Positions 51,758 to 62,763 of a DNA stretch of 64,000 bases are shown here, piece by piece. The notes beneath the pieces are model-generated. The model was not told the origin of the DNA. It was given only the letters and a program-made list of their open reading frames with translations, and searched no databases. The translations under genes and the position numbers were made by a program. Numbering within the stretch: the first letter of the stretch is position 1; each line of letters begins with the position of its first letter. This DNA is from Plectosphaerella cucumerina (taxonomy: Eukaryota > Ascomycota > Sordariomycetes > Glomerellales > Plectosphaerellaceae): NCBI GenBank assembly GCA_020746995.1, contig JAGPXD010000002.1:7068001-7132000 (forward strand). The letters run 5' to 3'.

Positions 51758-54024
51758 TTAAAGCCTCTTCTCGCCCGGAGGCGTCTCGTCGCCCTCGCGG
51801 CCCTTCTCATTGTACGCGTTCTCCTCATCATAAGCGGTCCGGTTGTTGCCAGCGCCGTAAGCCACAGTGACCTCGTCCAGATCCTGGCCGACCTCCATCC
51901 ACTTGTCGCTCGTCGCCGGGATGGGGAAGAAGCGGCAAAGGAGGTAGTAGGTGGACGAGGCGACAATGAAACCAGAGAAGAAGTTGACGCGGTAGATGTA
52001 GATGGCTCCCATGGGGATGTTCTTGGCGCCGACGGCATCGGCGAAGCCCACCACATTGATCAGGATGCCGGCGATGTAGGCGGCATAGGCTCGCCAGTGG
52101 AAGCCAAAGGTGAAGTAGTAGGCGCCGTCCTTCTTGGCGCTGAACAGGTCCTCGATGATGAGGTAGCCCTTGCGCACCGCGTAGTAGTCGGAGATCATGA
52201 CACCGGCGATCGACGAGAGGAAGACGCTGTAGGCCGACAGGTAGGTGGTGAAGCTGTTGGAGGAGCGGAGCAGCTGCCAGGGGCACATGGCCAGGCCGAC
52301 GGCGGCGCAGACGTAGCCTCCGCGGCGGATGTTGATGTAGCGGGGGATCAGGGCGGTCATGTCGGTGCCGGCGGACACGCTGTTGGCGGCAATGTTGGTT
52401 CCCAGCTGAGCGAGGGCGAAGGCAAAGGCCAGGAGGAAGATGGCGAAGCGCTCGCCCGAGTTGCCGGTGTCGATGAACTTGTCGAGGACGCGGATGGGGT
52501 CCCACTCGGGCTCGGGGTAGATGATACCCGAGGCGGAGGACACGAGGATGCCGATGAGGGAGGTGATGGCGAAGCCGGCCGGGATGGTGATGAGCTGGGA
52601 CCAGAAGGCGTCCTTGGGCTTTCCGGCGAACCTAGAAAAGTCTACAGAGAGATGCCTCGTTAGTCAAGTCCCCAGGGTCGATATCAAGACCAGAACCCAA
52701 GAGAAAGGCGTCATACCGGGATCGTTCACGATGAGTGTGGCAAAGTTGGCAATGGAGGACATGATGCCCTTGAGGAAGGCCCATGACCACTCGCTACCCG
52801 AGGCGCTGGAGGGCTGGGAGACGATGGGGCCGATACCGCCAGCCTTGACGATGGTCCAGATGAGGAAAGCGATGCCGGCAACCGGGACGACGTAGGCCTT
52901 GACGGTGAAGAGGTGGCGGATCTGGTGGACGGGGAACCAGATGGCGGGGAGGGAGAAGAGCCAGAAGAGGAAGAAGGAGACGAAGCGGGCGGTAGAGGTT
53001 CCGGACTCCTCGCCAAAGGTGTCGGGGATGTCGCCCTGTGGTGTTGTTAGCACAGTGTAAACACAGGGGCAGAAATGTGGGGCAGGCGCCAAAAGGGAGG
53101 GCATTTTGGGAATGGAGGCACGAAGGCCGGGTGGCCCTGTGATAGTATCTGGGATGCACTCACGTAGCTCTTCCAGATCGCGCGGAGCATGACATAGACA
53201 CATCCGCCTCCAATGTACGCTTGAACACCATCTGGATCACGCGGCGTCAGTAATTTCCTTTCACGGTTGTGTCAGGAGTTGTCAAGAGTCTGTCTTGGGA
53301 GTTGATGCAGTAGCAGCACGTGGATCCCAGGTGGTATAGCAAACGACTCGCGAGACAGACTCCAACGACTCCTGACACAGCCTAATACGGGTAATACGGA
53401 ACTCGGGGGTAATAATTACACCAGACGCATGCTGCTTGGGTCAGTCGAGAACAAGATATCAGCCTTGGTTGGGACCTCGCTTACCCATGACGGTGCGGTT
53501 GAAGACGGGCCAGAGACCACCCCAGATACCAAAGGAGGACCTGCTGACGACGGGGTAGCTGATGTGGTACACGGCACCAATGCGACCAGTCGACACGACG
53601 AAGCAACCAGCGACGAAGTAGCCGATCCAGACGCAAAGCCAGGCCTGCCACCAGTTGAGACCGTCCAGAACCATGGTGGCACCTGCACATCGCACTTTCA
53701 GTAACAGATCGCGGGAGACGGTACGGTTAAGACCCACCGATCATCCATGTGTTGATGTTGAAGCAATCAGCGACCCAGAAACCGACAAAGTTCCAAGGAC
53801 CCCAGACGCGCCTCGCGACTTCGACGGGCTTGAGATCATCGTTGATGAGCTGCGCCAGCCATGTCAGTGTCGTTCCAAGCCCGAGGCAAAAGCGACGATC
53901 CTACCATGAGCTGCCCGGTGGTCAGACCAGGCTCCGTCTCGGAGACGGCGAGCTTGTCGCTCCAGTATTGGAACTTTGAGCCATGCGCGCGCCGGCGCAC
54001 CTGCGGTTCGCCATCGAGATCCAT
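51758..54024 (-). CDS. NCS1-family nucleobase/cation symporter (uracil permease-like)
   Basis: A plasma-membrane transporter with about 12 helices. Exons 54024-53905, 53849-53738, 53682-53485, 53431-53420, 53231-53164, 53035-52717 and 52641-51758 sum to 571 codons with stop (570 residues). The fourth exon is only 12 bases, and it restores the conserved VMACVWYGVQAYIGGG motif. Other landmarks are NDDLKPVEVARRVWGPWNFVGFWVADCFNINTWMIGATM, GRIGAVYHISYPVVSRSSFG, PVHQIRHLF, the NFATLIVNDPDFSRF segment, and IAANSVSAGTDMTALIPRYINIRRGGY. These resemble the Fur subgroup (uracil, allantoin, uric acid carriers). The exact substrate cannot be read from sequence. Confidence 0.94.
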
Positions 54025-56006
54025 TGTGCGTGTGTGAGTGCGAGGTTGCGTGTCCGTCTGTCGGGGGGAATGCGACGCTTATAGCAAGATCCGAGAACCG
54101 GGGTCACGCAGCAATGACGACGTCCACGTGGGAATGGGTGGAGGAGAGAAGGCCGGTTGCGTGCGACAGGGTTTGGAACAATTGGGGAGCTGCGGAGAAC
54201 TGGCGGTGGCAACCGTTGAAAGGGATGATCTGCTCCGTGGAGAGAGAGGGGGGGTGGGAAGCGCTGGGAGAGGGCCAGGTCGGGGAAAACGGGGGGAGGG
54301 CCCTCCCTTTTTATCATTGACGGATGAGCATCATGGGCCCAGATAGACAGGAGGGCGTGAGATACGAGGAGAGTAGAGGAAGTAGAGAGATAGTGGACGA
54401 CCCAGGGTGTGGGCGGGGGATCGAATCGAGGCCAAGCTTTCTTTGGAGACGACTCGTCGGTGGTGCGATGTCGGTCAGGCTCCAGCTGCAGGGCCTCTTT
54501 CTTTCCCCCAGACGAACTGATATCAGTTCAAACTGCTGGTCGGGTAAAAAGGTAGCGTAGCCTCCCTCCCCCACACTCGCGCCGGGCCCTGGACCTGAAC
54601 CAGATGGGCCGCGTGCGGTCGGCGCGCCGGTGGATCTCGGGTTAAGGTTGAACTGCTTTCGAGGACGCGCGCCAGAAGGGGTAGAGCGCGGCCGGCGGCG
54701 AGGCTTCAGTTGACCGGGGGGGCGGTAGTGCTGCTGTTTCCTGCATGCCGCTGCACCCCATTCTCACATTTGGGGGGGAGCTGATACCGGCGAGGCCGTG
54801 ATTGCAGGTAGAGATGTTGCATCCCAAGCAGTCTGGCACCCCAAGTTTGAAGGCGTACACAAGCTTTGGAGGCGGCCCATTGGCTCTCCGCCCGCCCCGT
54901 CGGCATCTTATCGCGGATCTTGGGAACCTCCCAGACGGAGGGGCGTCACTGGACCGGACCCTGGCCGCAGAGATAGCAGCGGATCCTTCGAGCCGGGAGG
55001 GCGCACTGGGGAAGAAGCTAAGGGGGGGGCACCCCGGCGCGGCTTATCACTGGCGCGCCCGTCGACGTCGAAATGTGTTACTCGATCTCATCGAGTCAAC
55101 CTCGACTGCCGGTGCTGTGGAGGGTGGCAGGCGAGCAGGGTGGGCTATCCGTCTGACGCCTGACGCCCCTCGAGGTTGTTCCCCCAATGTCTCCGACTCT
55201 CCTCAAGGCACAGTGACGACAAGACGGCTTGGCGACGAGGTGAGGTGTCGCCGATCTCGCCCACTGAACATTGTCGTCCAGACCGACCAGGGAGCAGAGG
55301 AGAGGTCAGGGTCTATTTCCCCAGACGAACATTGCCACACGTCGCGCCACTCCTTCACCCCCAAGCACATGCCCAGCGACATCGTCTTGGCTCGTGGCCG
55401 GCGGCGACGACGGTATCTCCTGGGCGAATTCAGCTGGCAAGCCACCATCTGCCGGTCGGCCGAGCCCACGCGACAACCATCCCATCGTGCACGCCACTGC
55501 ACGCGACCCAAGCTATTAATCGAGTGTCGAAATGGAACGGGACGGGATGGCTGGAGAAAATCGGTCCCCGAACAAGACCGCGCGCGCGGCTAGTCAGTGA
55601 CCTGCAGCGGGCGGCGGGCCCCTCTCTGTGGCAGAGGGATGGATACGTACTAGCAGGGGAGTTCTGGGCAGATCTGGCCGGCGTATTTCCTGGGGGATTA
55701 CTCGATAGCAAGCTGTCACCATGGGGAGATGCCGAGACGGTGGGCTTTTGATCACTGCATCCTGCTGCATCTTCAGGTGAGGGGACACTGCAGGGACTGT
55801 GACATGCTGTCATGCACTAAATCAGATGCAGTTGATCAGGGCACACGACGAGCAGCTTGGCGAGTGACAGACATCACGAAAAGCCCAATGGTGCATCATG
55901 CTGGTATTAACTGTGTTGTTTGTCTGCGGCGGAGTGTCCCGTTCCTACACGAATTGCAATGAACCCGAGGGCGCCCCTGCAGCACCATTGACCTCCCCCA
56001 GACCTC
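54025..56006. other. Intergenic region upstream of the NCS1 gene
   Basis: 2 kb. A perfect 16-base palindrome lies at 54514-54529 (listed separately). A 263-codon plus-strand frame at 54802-55593 has no motif and irregular composition; I do not call it. No other gene is visible. Confidence 0.5.
54514..54529. promoter_or_regulatory. Perfect palindrome GAACTGATATCAGTTC, possible binding site
   Basis: The 16 bases equal their own reverse complement and contain GATA on both strands (TGATATCA core). It lies 490 bases before the NCS1 start codon. Fungal purine and pyrimidine carriers are often under GATA-factor (AreA/NIT2) nitrogen control, so a regulatory role is plausible but unproven. Confidence 0.35.
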
Positions 56007-56561
56007 TCACCCCAGCATGAACATCCAGGGCACGCACATGACAGTGAGGCAGAAGCAGGTGGAGAAAATCACAGGCCATCCGTTCTCAACAGCATCAGGC
56101 GTCAGCGACGTCCTGAACCCGGCGATATTGCCCTGGGAGAAGTTGCGGTCGACCTCGACAGCAGCAAGCGTGGTCAGGTTGCCGCAGGCCTCGTTGAGGG
56201 CGGCGTTGAGGGTCAGCGGCGGCAGGGCGGCGACGGCGGCGGCGAGCATGTTGAGGTTGGACTTTGTGCCGACGGGGGAGGCCTGGATGAAGGCCGAGCG
56301 GAGGGTGGTGTTGGAGCCGATGGAGGAGAAGTTTGCGATGCGCGAGTATTCGAGGCATTGCGGCGACGTGCTGTCCGCGGGCGTGTTGGCGCCCGTGCCT
56401 GTGCCGGCACCTGCTCCGGTGCCTGTGCCGCCGTTGGGGTTCGGAGGGGTGACCTGCCGGGGGACCACGACGAAGCCGGACGAGGCGCGGCCGGCGGAGA
56501 CGGCGCTGGCGGCGAAGAGGGCCAGGAGGAGGCGGGCGAGGAAGAGTCTCATGGCGTGCAT
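56007..56561 (-). CDS. Small secreted or membrane-anchored protein, unknown
   Basis: A single-exon protein of 184 residues. A signal peptide (LFLARLLLALFAASAVSA) follows MHAM; the second Met (MRLF) may be the start. A Gly/Thr/Ala-rich linker then leads to a domain with two or more cysteines (QCLEYSRIANFSS, LNEACGNLT) and four N-glycosylation sequons (NFS, NTT, NLT, NFS). The last 25 residues (WPVIFSTCFCLTVMCVPWMF) are hydrophobic to the end, consistent with a GPI-attachment signal or a C-terminal membrane helix. I recognise no family, and the final residues might change if an intron exists near the 3' end. Confidence 0.7.
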   Translation of the reverse strand: MHAMRLFLARLLLALFAASAVSAGRASSGFVVVPRQVTPPNPNGGTGTGAGAGTGTGANTPADSTSPQCLEYSRIANFSSIGSNTTLRSAFIQASPVGTKSNLNMLAAAVAALPPLTLNAALNEACGNLTTLAAVEVDRNFSQGNIAGFRTSLTPDAVENGWPVIFSTCFCLTVMCVPWMFMLG

Positions 56562-57895
56562 GACTTCGGAGGTGGTGATTATAAGGATTGACTGTTTGGT
56601 GTTGTCGGTCTCGAGGATGCCGTCGGGTAGTTTTCTCGTCGTCGTCTTCGTGGCCGGCCACTTGCAATTCTTAAAGGAAAGTCGTGAAAAAGAAGGACAG
56701 CCCGGCCGTCAAATTGAAGAAGAGAAGGTATCGAAGAGAAGGAGAAAAAGAAAGATGGACAAGCCTGCTACAGAAGTTCAGAGGTCAGACGTTCGTCCCG
56801 CGGGCGCCGCGTTCCCCTTCGACAATGGGGAAGCGGCCGTTGTTTTATTCTGGGCGCCCGAGCCCGAGCCTACGAAGGGACAGTGCTGTGGCCGCCAGGT
56901 CAGGTTCTGTCGTGAGACCAGATGACACACGACGGCGCCCCTGAACCGGCAGATCAGACGGTCTCAGCCGGCGTTTCACCAGCCTCTGCGACGGTGATGC
57001 TACCTTGGAAGGGCCCAAAGGGGGGGGCGCCTCTGCCGCGTCCGACGTTTTTTGGCCTGTCGTCCGAGAAGGGGGGCTCTCGCTACCGACGATGAGGGCG
57101 GAGGTTTTGTCGTCGGGTGCAGAGCCTCCCGTAAAAAGGGCGGATTATCGTGAACTGCGCAAGGTCTTGACCTTTGAACCCCTAGACGCGGCATCCCTGT
57201 GCCGGGGGTGGTGGTGGCCCCCTTTTTTTCGGGCTGTTCGAGTTCTTCTGCTGCAGGCCTCATCCTCGGCCAGATGCGCTCGATTGCCGTGCACTTATGC
57301 ATATCCCTTCTTCGTCACCCCCCCTGTGATGCATCTGATCGTGGCTTCCCATCGTCTCATCATCGGCTCATGTCTGGTGGTGTGAAGCGCCGACGAACCG
57401 TCCCAGGATTGTCGAGGCGCTGATTCGCTGCCTGGGGATAGCAGTGAGATGCTACGGTGTCTGCACAGCTTTCCATTGGGGTTGCAGTGGCACATGACAG
57501 CTGCACAATCTGGGGTCTCTCTGGGGTGTCTTCGATTGAAGAGTTGTTTCTTTTTGGAGGGGGAATCGAGGGAAATGGTAGCAAATGTGGCACTAGCAGT
57601 TTCACTGCACTTTTGACGCAGACTCTGTTAGTGAGCTTTTGGCGTTGGTCCAGCCACCTAATACGCCACACAAATGGCCGTTCCGCCACTTCGCCTCTCC
57701 TCCTCTGGGCGCTCTCTCACCAGCTGATTCGTCCGCTCAGCAAGGATATCGCTGTGCCGCTCACTCTGGCAACGGTGGGCGTTGGACCGAGCCAAGCAAC
57801 AAGGCAACCAACATGATCCCACGGTCGGCGGCGATGACAACTTCCCCTCTTCCACGTCTGCCCGTCAGATAACCTCCTAGCAACTGAGAGCCATC
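56562..57895. other. Divergent intergenic region
   Basis: 1.3 kb between divergent starts of the small secreted protein and the His-rich membrane protein. No gene or repeat is visible. Confidence 0.5.
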
Positions 57896-58545
57896 ATGGG
57901 GAACTTGAAGGCCACCGCCACTAAAGAGTCCATCCGGCGCCGGATGAACTGGGCCTGGTTCCTCCTCGCCTACTGCCTCTTCATCGTCATCGCCACCTCA
58001 GTCACAATGTGCTTCGTCACCGCCATCCTGAGCTTCTCCGACACCGACGTCTTCAACGAGTTCAACCCCGACAACCGCCTCGTCGAGTTCTGCCGTACCC
58101 GTACGTGCCGCACGGCCCCTTGATTTCCCCTGACACTGACCACCCAAAAGACGAGACAGGGGTCGACTGCGACGGCCTCGCCGCAAAGATGCGCCTAGAG
58201 CAGGCCGAGGATGAAATTCCTAGTTGGATGATTTTTGTCTTTTACTTCATGGCCATACAGGTCCTGGGTTCCGGCTGCTTCGGCCTTTATGCATCGTCGG
58301 GACGTCTGCGGGACCTGCGCGGCGAGCTCAAGGCTTCTCAGATTGGACATGATGGGGCTCAGGCTGAAACTGAGCGCTTGCTTTGGCAGGGGCAGCCGGA
58401 TGTGCCCACGCACCATGATGGACATCACGGAGGACATCATGGAGGACATCACGGTGGACACCATGAGGGCCACCATGGAGGGCACGATGGCGGGCACGAT
58501 GGAGGGAACGATGGGGGACACGATGGAGGATCGCATCACCACTGA
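57896..58545 (+). CDS. Small membrane protein with a histidine-rich tail
   Basis: Exons 57896-58100 and 58151-58545 encode 199 residues. The intron joins EFCRT to HETGVDCDGL. Two membrane helices are clear: about residues 19-45 (WAWFLLAYCLFIVIATSV) and about 100-122 (WMIFVFYFMAIQVLGSG), separated by a loop with two cysteines. After a charged segment the C-terminus is a tandem array of HHGG, HEGH and HDGG units with 18 histidines in about 45 residues, ending SHHH. Such tails bind zinc, nickel or copper in other proteins; no transporter family is recognised. With both helices, N- and C-termini should lie on the same side of the membrane. Confidence 0.8.
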
Positions 58546-58852
58546 TTTGTGCACGGGAAAGGAGGGTTGTGAGGGTGACGACACCATCCGGCCATATTAC
58601 TTTGAAATAATACCATGTCCAGTAACAATTAAGCGATTTGAAGCGATTCAGGACAATGGCCCGCGCTTTATCAGTTGCTTGAACAAGTCGATGACCAGTG
58701 TTTTGGTCTCATAGCTAAACCGCTACCGTTTTATCTCAGCTCCTCGCATCCCATGAAACTCAGCCACCAGCCTGATACCCTGACATTCTATCCTTCACAA
58801 CACTTTTGATCTAGCCGTCGTATCATCTTTTGACACCCTTCGCACCACGCCC
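58546..58852. other. Convergent intergenic region
   Basis: 307 bases between convergent stops of the His-rich protein and the monooxygenase. It is locally AT-rich; nothing else is visible. Confidence 0.55.
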
Positions 58853-60440
58853 CTACACGCTGGTGCCCTCATCCCGACCACTCTCCTCGTGGCTGCCACT
58901 CCCATTCTTCAGCTTGGCCTCCACGTCGACAATCGTCTTCGGCAGCACAAAACCCAGACCGAAGAAGACGAAGAACGCCCACTTCCACCGGAACGGATTG
59001 AACGCCACGCAAAAGGTAAACCACCAGATGAGCTCCAGGTACGTGAAGAAGTCAAACGCTGCCGTCGGCGACGCAGACTTAAGCAGCCGCGTAAAGTCAA
59101 TCCACAGGCGCATCCAGAAGGGGCTCGGCCGCGTCAGCGGGTCGACGAGGAACATGAGCAGGATGCGTGTGTAGATGCCAATGTGCCAGTTCCCCACCGT
59201 GCCGATCGCATTGACGTACGTACAGTTGATGGCCGAGATGGACGGGTGCGTGGGCGGGAATGTCTGCAGGTACCAGTTGGGCGGCTCATAGGGATCAACG
59301 AAGCAATCGTCGGGAAGGAAGGAGAGGGACGGCCGCTTGAATCCCGTGGCCATGACCACCACGTCGGCGGGGATGCTCTCGGTCCTGCCGGGCCCGCCCT
59401 TGGGCACGCCCCGCGCCCGGCGGTTGACGGTGACGCCGCGCTTGGTGAAGCCTTCGATGTCGCCGCGGACCCAGTCGGCCTTTCCGTCGCGAATCTTATG
59501 CATAACATCGCTGTTGACCATGGGCGTGTCCGTAAAGATGCCCTTGTCCTTGGGCGCCATGTCCTCGAGGTCGCGATAGAAGAACTTGCGGAGGAGCGTC
59601 TCGGGGATCCACGAGAGGAACGTCTCCTGGCCCAGGATGTTGAGGGCCAGGAGCACGTCGACGACGGCGTTTCGCGGGATGATCCACTTGTCGCTACGGG
59701 AGAGGACGTACGTCTTCTCAGCGCCCTCGGCCGCCGCCCACTCGAGGGCCTCAACGGCACTGGCACCACCACCGATGACAGCCACCCGCTTGCCCTTTGC
59801 GCTCTTGCCTGTCAGCTGGCTCGAGTGGTAGACAGGGCCGTCGAATTCCTCGATGCCTTGGACGTTGGGCATCTTGGGGTCGCCGCAGGTACCGACGGCG
59901 GCGATGATGCCCTCGAACCGACCATTGGCCGTGTTGTTGATGATCCAGCGGCCCTTGTCGTCCTTGTAGACCTTTTCGACGGGCGTATTGAACAGCGTGC
60001 GGCTGTCGAGGCCATAACGCTCCCAGAGCTCGCGGAGCTGCGAGATGATCTGCTGGCGGTCGGGGTAGCCCTCCTGCCAGCGGACAGAGGGATGGAAGCG
60101 GTACATCATGGAATGGATTTGGAGGCCGGACGTGTTGTTGACTTTCTGCGGGCTGTCAGTGTGCTGCCAAGATTTGAGGCTTGGGAATACTGACACTCCA
60201 GATGCCACCTAGGTTCGACTTTGGACCAGCCTCGAAAATGACCACATCGAAGCCATGGCCAATACAGTGGGCGGCCGAAGCAACGCCCGTCAAACCCGCG
60301 CCGATGACGGCAATCTTGGGCCTATGGAGCTGAGCACCAGGCTCAGGCGGCGTCGGCGAGAGCACCTTGTCCAAGATCCATTGGAAAAGACCGTAGAAAA
60401 AGAGAAAGGGGTGGAGGATAGGGTTTTTGATGCTAGACAT
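58853..60440 (-). CDS. Flavin-containing monooxygenase (FMO/BVMO-like)
   Basis: Exons 60440-60195 and 60145-58853 give 512 residues. The intron has a GTCAGT donor; splicing yields LGGIWS joined to KVNNTSGLQIHSMMYRFHPS, the typical family sequence. The FAD motif IAVIGAGLTG is at about residue 44, the NADPH motif VAVIGGGASAVEA in the middle, and between them FDGPVYHSSQL, the FMO-like fingerprint. VVMATGFKRPSLSFL is the second ATG-type motif. The N-terminus (FLFFYGLFQWIL) and C-terminus (WWFTFCVAFNP, WAFFVFFGLGFVL) are hydrophobic, so it is probably membrane-associated. Substrates range from amines and thiols to ketones in the family; none is indicated here, and no biosynthetic cluster surrounds it. 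Confidence 0.92.
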
Positions 60441-60950
60441 GGCGTCGTTCAGAATGGCATTCGGCGTGTGTGCGAGATGAAAGAGGGAGGAACATACGAG
60501 GAATCGCAGTTTTAGTAGGAGGGGTCACAAACGGAAGACCGGCTTCATCGGATTGATTATTCGTTTGCGTCGCGTCGAGCTTGGAAGCTTGAGACGAGAG
60601 CTAACATGTGAAAGGTGAGCCCGTCGGACCTAAAACCCACGGTTGACGTCACGATGAGCGGGCGGTCCGTGGGCCGAGTCGAAGCCCCGCCTGCCCGAGG
60701 GCCTAAGGTGAGACCAAGCACACATGTCGTGCCTGAAAATCAGCTTCGGTTAATTGATTGACGGCCGCAGCTGTTTAGATCCATCAGGAACGGGTGGGTG
60801 CCTCGTGTGGTATTGCATGGTGTTGTGTGAGCTCGGCATCAATGGTGGTCTGATGATGAAATAATGCCCAGCACAACGAAGCAGAGCCGCATCATCACAA
60901 TGTGGTGTAGTGACCGAAAACAAGCCTTGAATTTCCCGGGAAGATTTGCC
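60441..60950. other. Intergenic region
   Basis: 510 bases between the monooxygenase start and the LCP5 stop, in tandem on the minus strand. It should hold the monooxygenase promoter. No gene or repeat is visible. Confidence 0.55.
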
Positions 60951-62048
60951 CTACTTCCTGTTGCCTCCCCTGTCCCTGCGACCGCCCTCGACAACCTTGA
61001 GGCGCTTCTGGAACCTGTCGCCCATCCCCGCCGCTGTGCCGTCGCTCTTGGGCCCGTCGGTCGTCTCGCGCCCGCGCTTGCGGCTCTTCTCCAGCAGCGC
61101 CCTCGTACCCCTGGCACCCTCCTTCTTGGCCGTGAGGCGGTTGATGCGGTCGACGCCCTCGCGGAGGTCGCGCCACTCCTCGCCGCCGAACTGCATGCGG
61201 CCCCGGGCGCTCTGCTGCGCCGCTTTGGCCTTGTCCTTCTTGGACGCCGTCGGCAGGCGGGTGAAGTTGCTCTCCTCGTACTCGCGGCGCTCGTCCTCGT
61301 CCTTGCGCTCCGCCGCCGTCTTGATCTTGCGGCCGCCCGCGAGGACGTTGGTGCCGATGCTGGGCACGGCCATGGGGACAGAGGACATTTCTGCTTCGAT
61401 GAACTCGTCCATTGTGGCGGACTTTTGGGGACGGCGGTCCTTGCGCTCGCGGCGCTCCGAGGGCATCACTGTCGGTGCCACGCGCGGGGGCCTGTACACG
61501 CCGTCCTTCTGTGCAGAGGCAGCTGCTGCCGATGCCGCTGCCGGACGCACGAAGCTGCCGGGTCTCGCCGAGAAGTTGCCCGCCTGGGCCGAGGCAGTTG
61601 CCTCGCCATCGTCTTCATCATCGTCGTCGCCCGAGTCGGATCCTGAGTCTGAGTTGTCGCCGACCTCAGCCTTGGCGACCTGGACCTGCGCCGCGCGCTC
61701 CGTGTCGTCCGCCGCGCGAAGGATCTTCTCAATCTGGTACCGCAGCTTGTCCTCGAGGGGCCGCACGCCCTTTTCGATGTAGAGGCGCAGCTCGACCAGC
61801 TTCTTCACGACCTCCTGGGTCGGATCGGCCGCATCGGGGGTGGCGTTTTTCGCATTGCGGAGCTTGAGAAGGATGAGGAAAACGAGGTTCTGGAGGTATG
61901 ACAGGAGGAGTTCGTTCTTGACGTCGAGGAGCGAGATGCCGTTGGTCGACTGCTCGATGGAGGCGACCTTGGGTGCCGTCTCCGAGGCGGACGAAAGCGA
62001 CTGCGTCAGGGAGTCGAGCAACGCCGAGAGGGATGCCGGAGCAGCCAT
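60951..62048 (-). CDS. LCP5: Sas10/Utp3/C1D family protein, Lcp5/neuroguidin-like
   Basis: A nucleolar factor of the U3 snoRNP/small-subunit processome, needed for 18S rRNA processing. The 365-residue protein starts MAAPASLSALLDSL. An in-frame Met at 62201 is less likely because the extra residues do not resemble the family. The Sas10/C1D domain spans about residues 20-105 (GISLLDVKNELLLSYLQNLVFLIL, VVKKLVELRLYIEKGVRPLEDKLRYQIEKIL). An acidic Asp/Ser tract follows, then the conserved YRPPRVAPTVMP motif and an RREYEESNFTRLPTASKKDK segment, and a basic C-terminus with nuclear-signal-like KSRKRGRE and FQKRLKVVEGG. YRPPRV-PV plus EE-NF-RL is diagnostic for the Lcp5/neuroguidin branch. Confidence 0.92.
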   Translation of the reverse strand: MAAPASLSALLDSLTQSLSSASETAPKVASIEQSTNGISLLDVKNELLLSYLQNLVFLILLKLRNAKNATPDAADPTQEVVKKLVELRLYIEKGVRPLEDKLRYQIEKILRAADDTERAAQVQVAKAEVGDNSDSGSDSGDDDDEDDGEATASAQAGNFSARPGSFVRPAAASAAAASAQKDGVYRPPRVAPTVMPSERRERKDRRPQKSATMDEFIEAEMSSVPMAVPSIGTNVLAGGRKIKTAAERKDEDERREYEESNFTRLPTASKKDKAKAAQQSARGRMQFGGEEWRDLREGVDRINRLTAKKEGARGTRALLEKSRKRGRETTDGPKSDGTAAGMGDRFQKRLKVVEGGRRDRGGNRK

Positions 62049-62763
62049 TGTGAGGAGTGGTGCAGGGTGTTGTTGCCCGTGGCAGTCGGGAGCGAATGCT
62101 GCGTTCAGTGAACGGGAAGCCGAGTCTCCATGCGCAGCCGAAAAAAGTTCGACCAGCCATTTTTTTCTGCCGCTCAACTTTCGTCTCTTCCAGAGTGCCA
62201 CTAATTCCGGGCGGTGAGGCGCGCTACTGCTAGCGTTAGCAGGGATCAGGACGCCGCCGCACCTTCCCGAGGATGAGCCGCCTCGTGCAAGCTGAGGTGA
62301 AACGTTTCGGGGGCTGACGTTTGACGGTAGGATCCCGATGACTAAGCCTACTTGGGGACAGCTGTCTACCCGTTTCGTGGGAAGCTCGTTTCCGCCCTTG
62401 AGAGGTGGTGAATGACGAAGCTCCCCATTGAGCCACCAGCCTCACTTTCTATACCTATCTCGCCCCTGGTTGTCTTGTCCCGGGAGGCAGGCAGTCCATC
62501 TCGCCATCTACCGTCGATAGCTTCGCGTCGTCGACCGAATACTCGCCCTCCCGAACACTCCGCAACTCCGTGCCCTCGACTCGGCGCGTTACGAAATACG
62601 GCCCCCCGGCTGTAAGCCGCGATAAATTGCGATTGAACACTTCTCGGTGCCCTGCTCGTTCTCACCAACACCCCTGGAGCCTCTCCTTCGCGTCGAGCCC
62701 GAACAGATACCGAATAGCGTACGGAGTTCCGATATCCCACACATCGCTCGTCGTCTATCCACG
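62049..62763. promoter_or_regulatory. Divergent promoter region, LCP5 / TM9SF gene
   Basis: 715 bases separate two divergent housekeeping start codons, so both promoters must lie here. No canonical TATA element or repeat stands out. Confidence 0.5.

Noticed and set aside
54802..55593. 263-codon plus-strand frame
   Set aside because: Irregular composition, no motif, overlapping alternative frames of similar quality.
58889..60193. 434-codon plus-strand frame opposite the flavin monooxygenase
   Set aside because: Antisense shadow with no motif; the minus strand encodes a full FMO.
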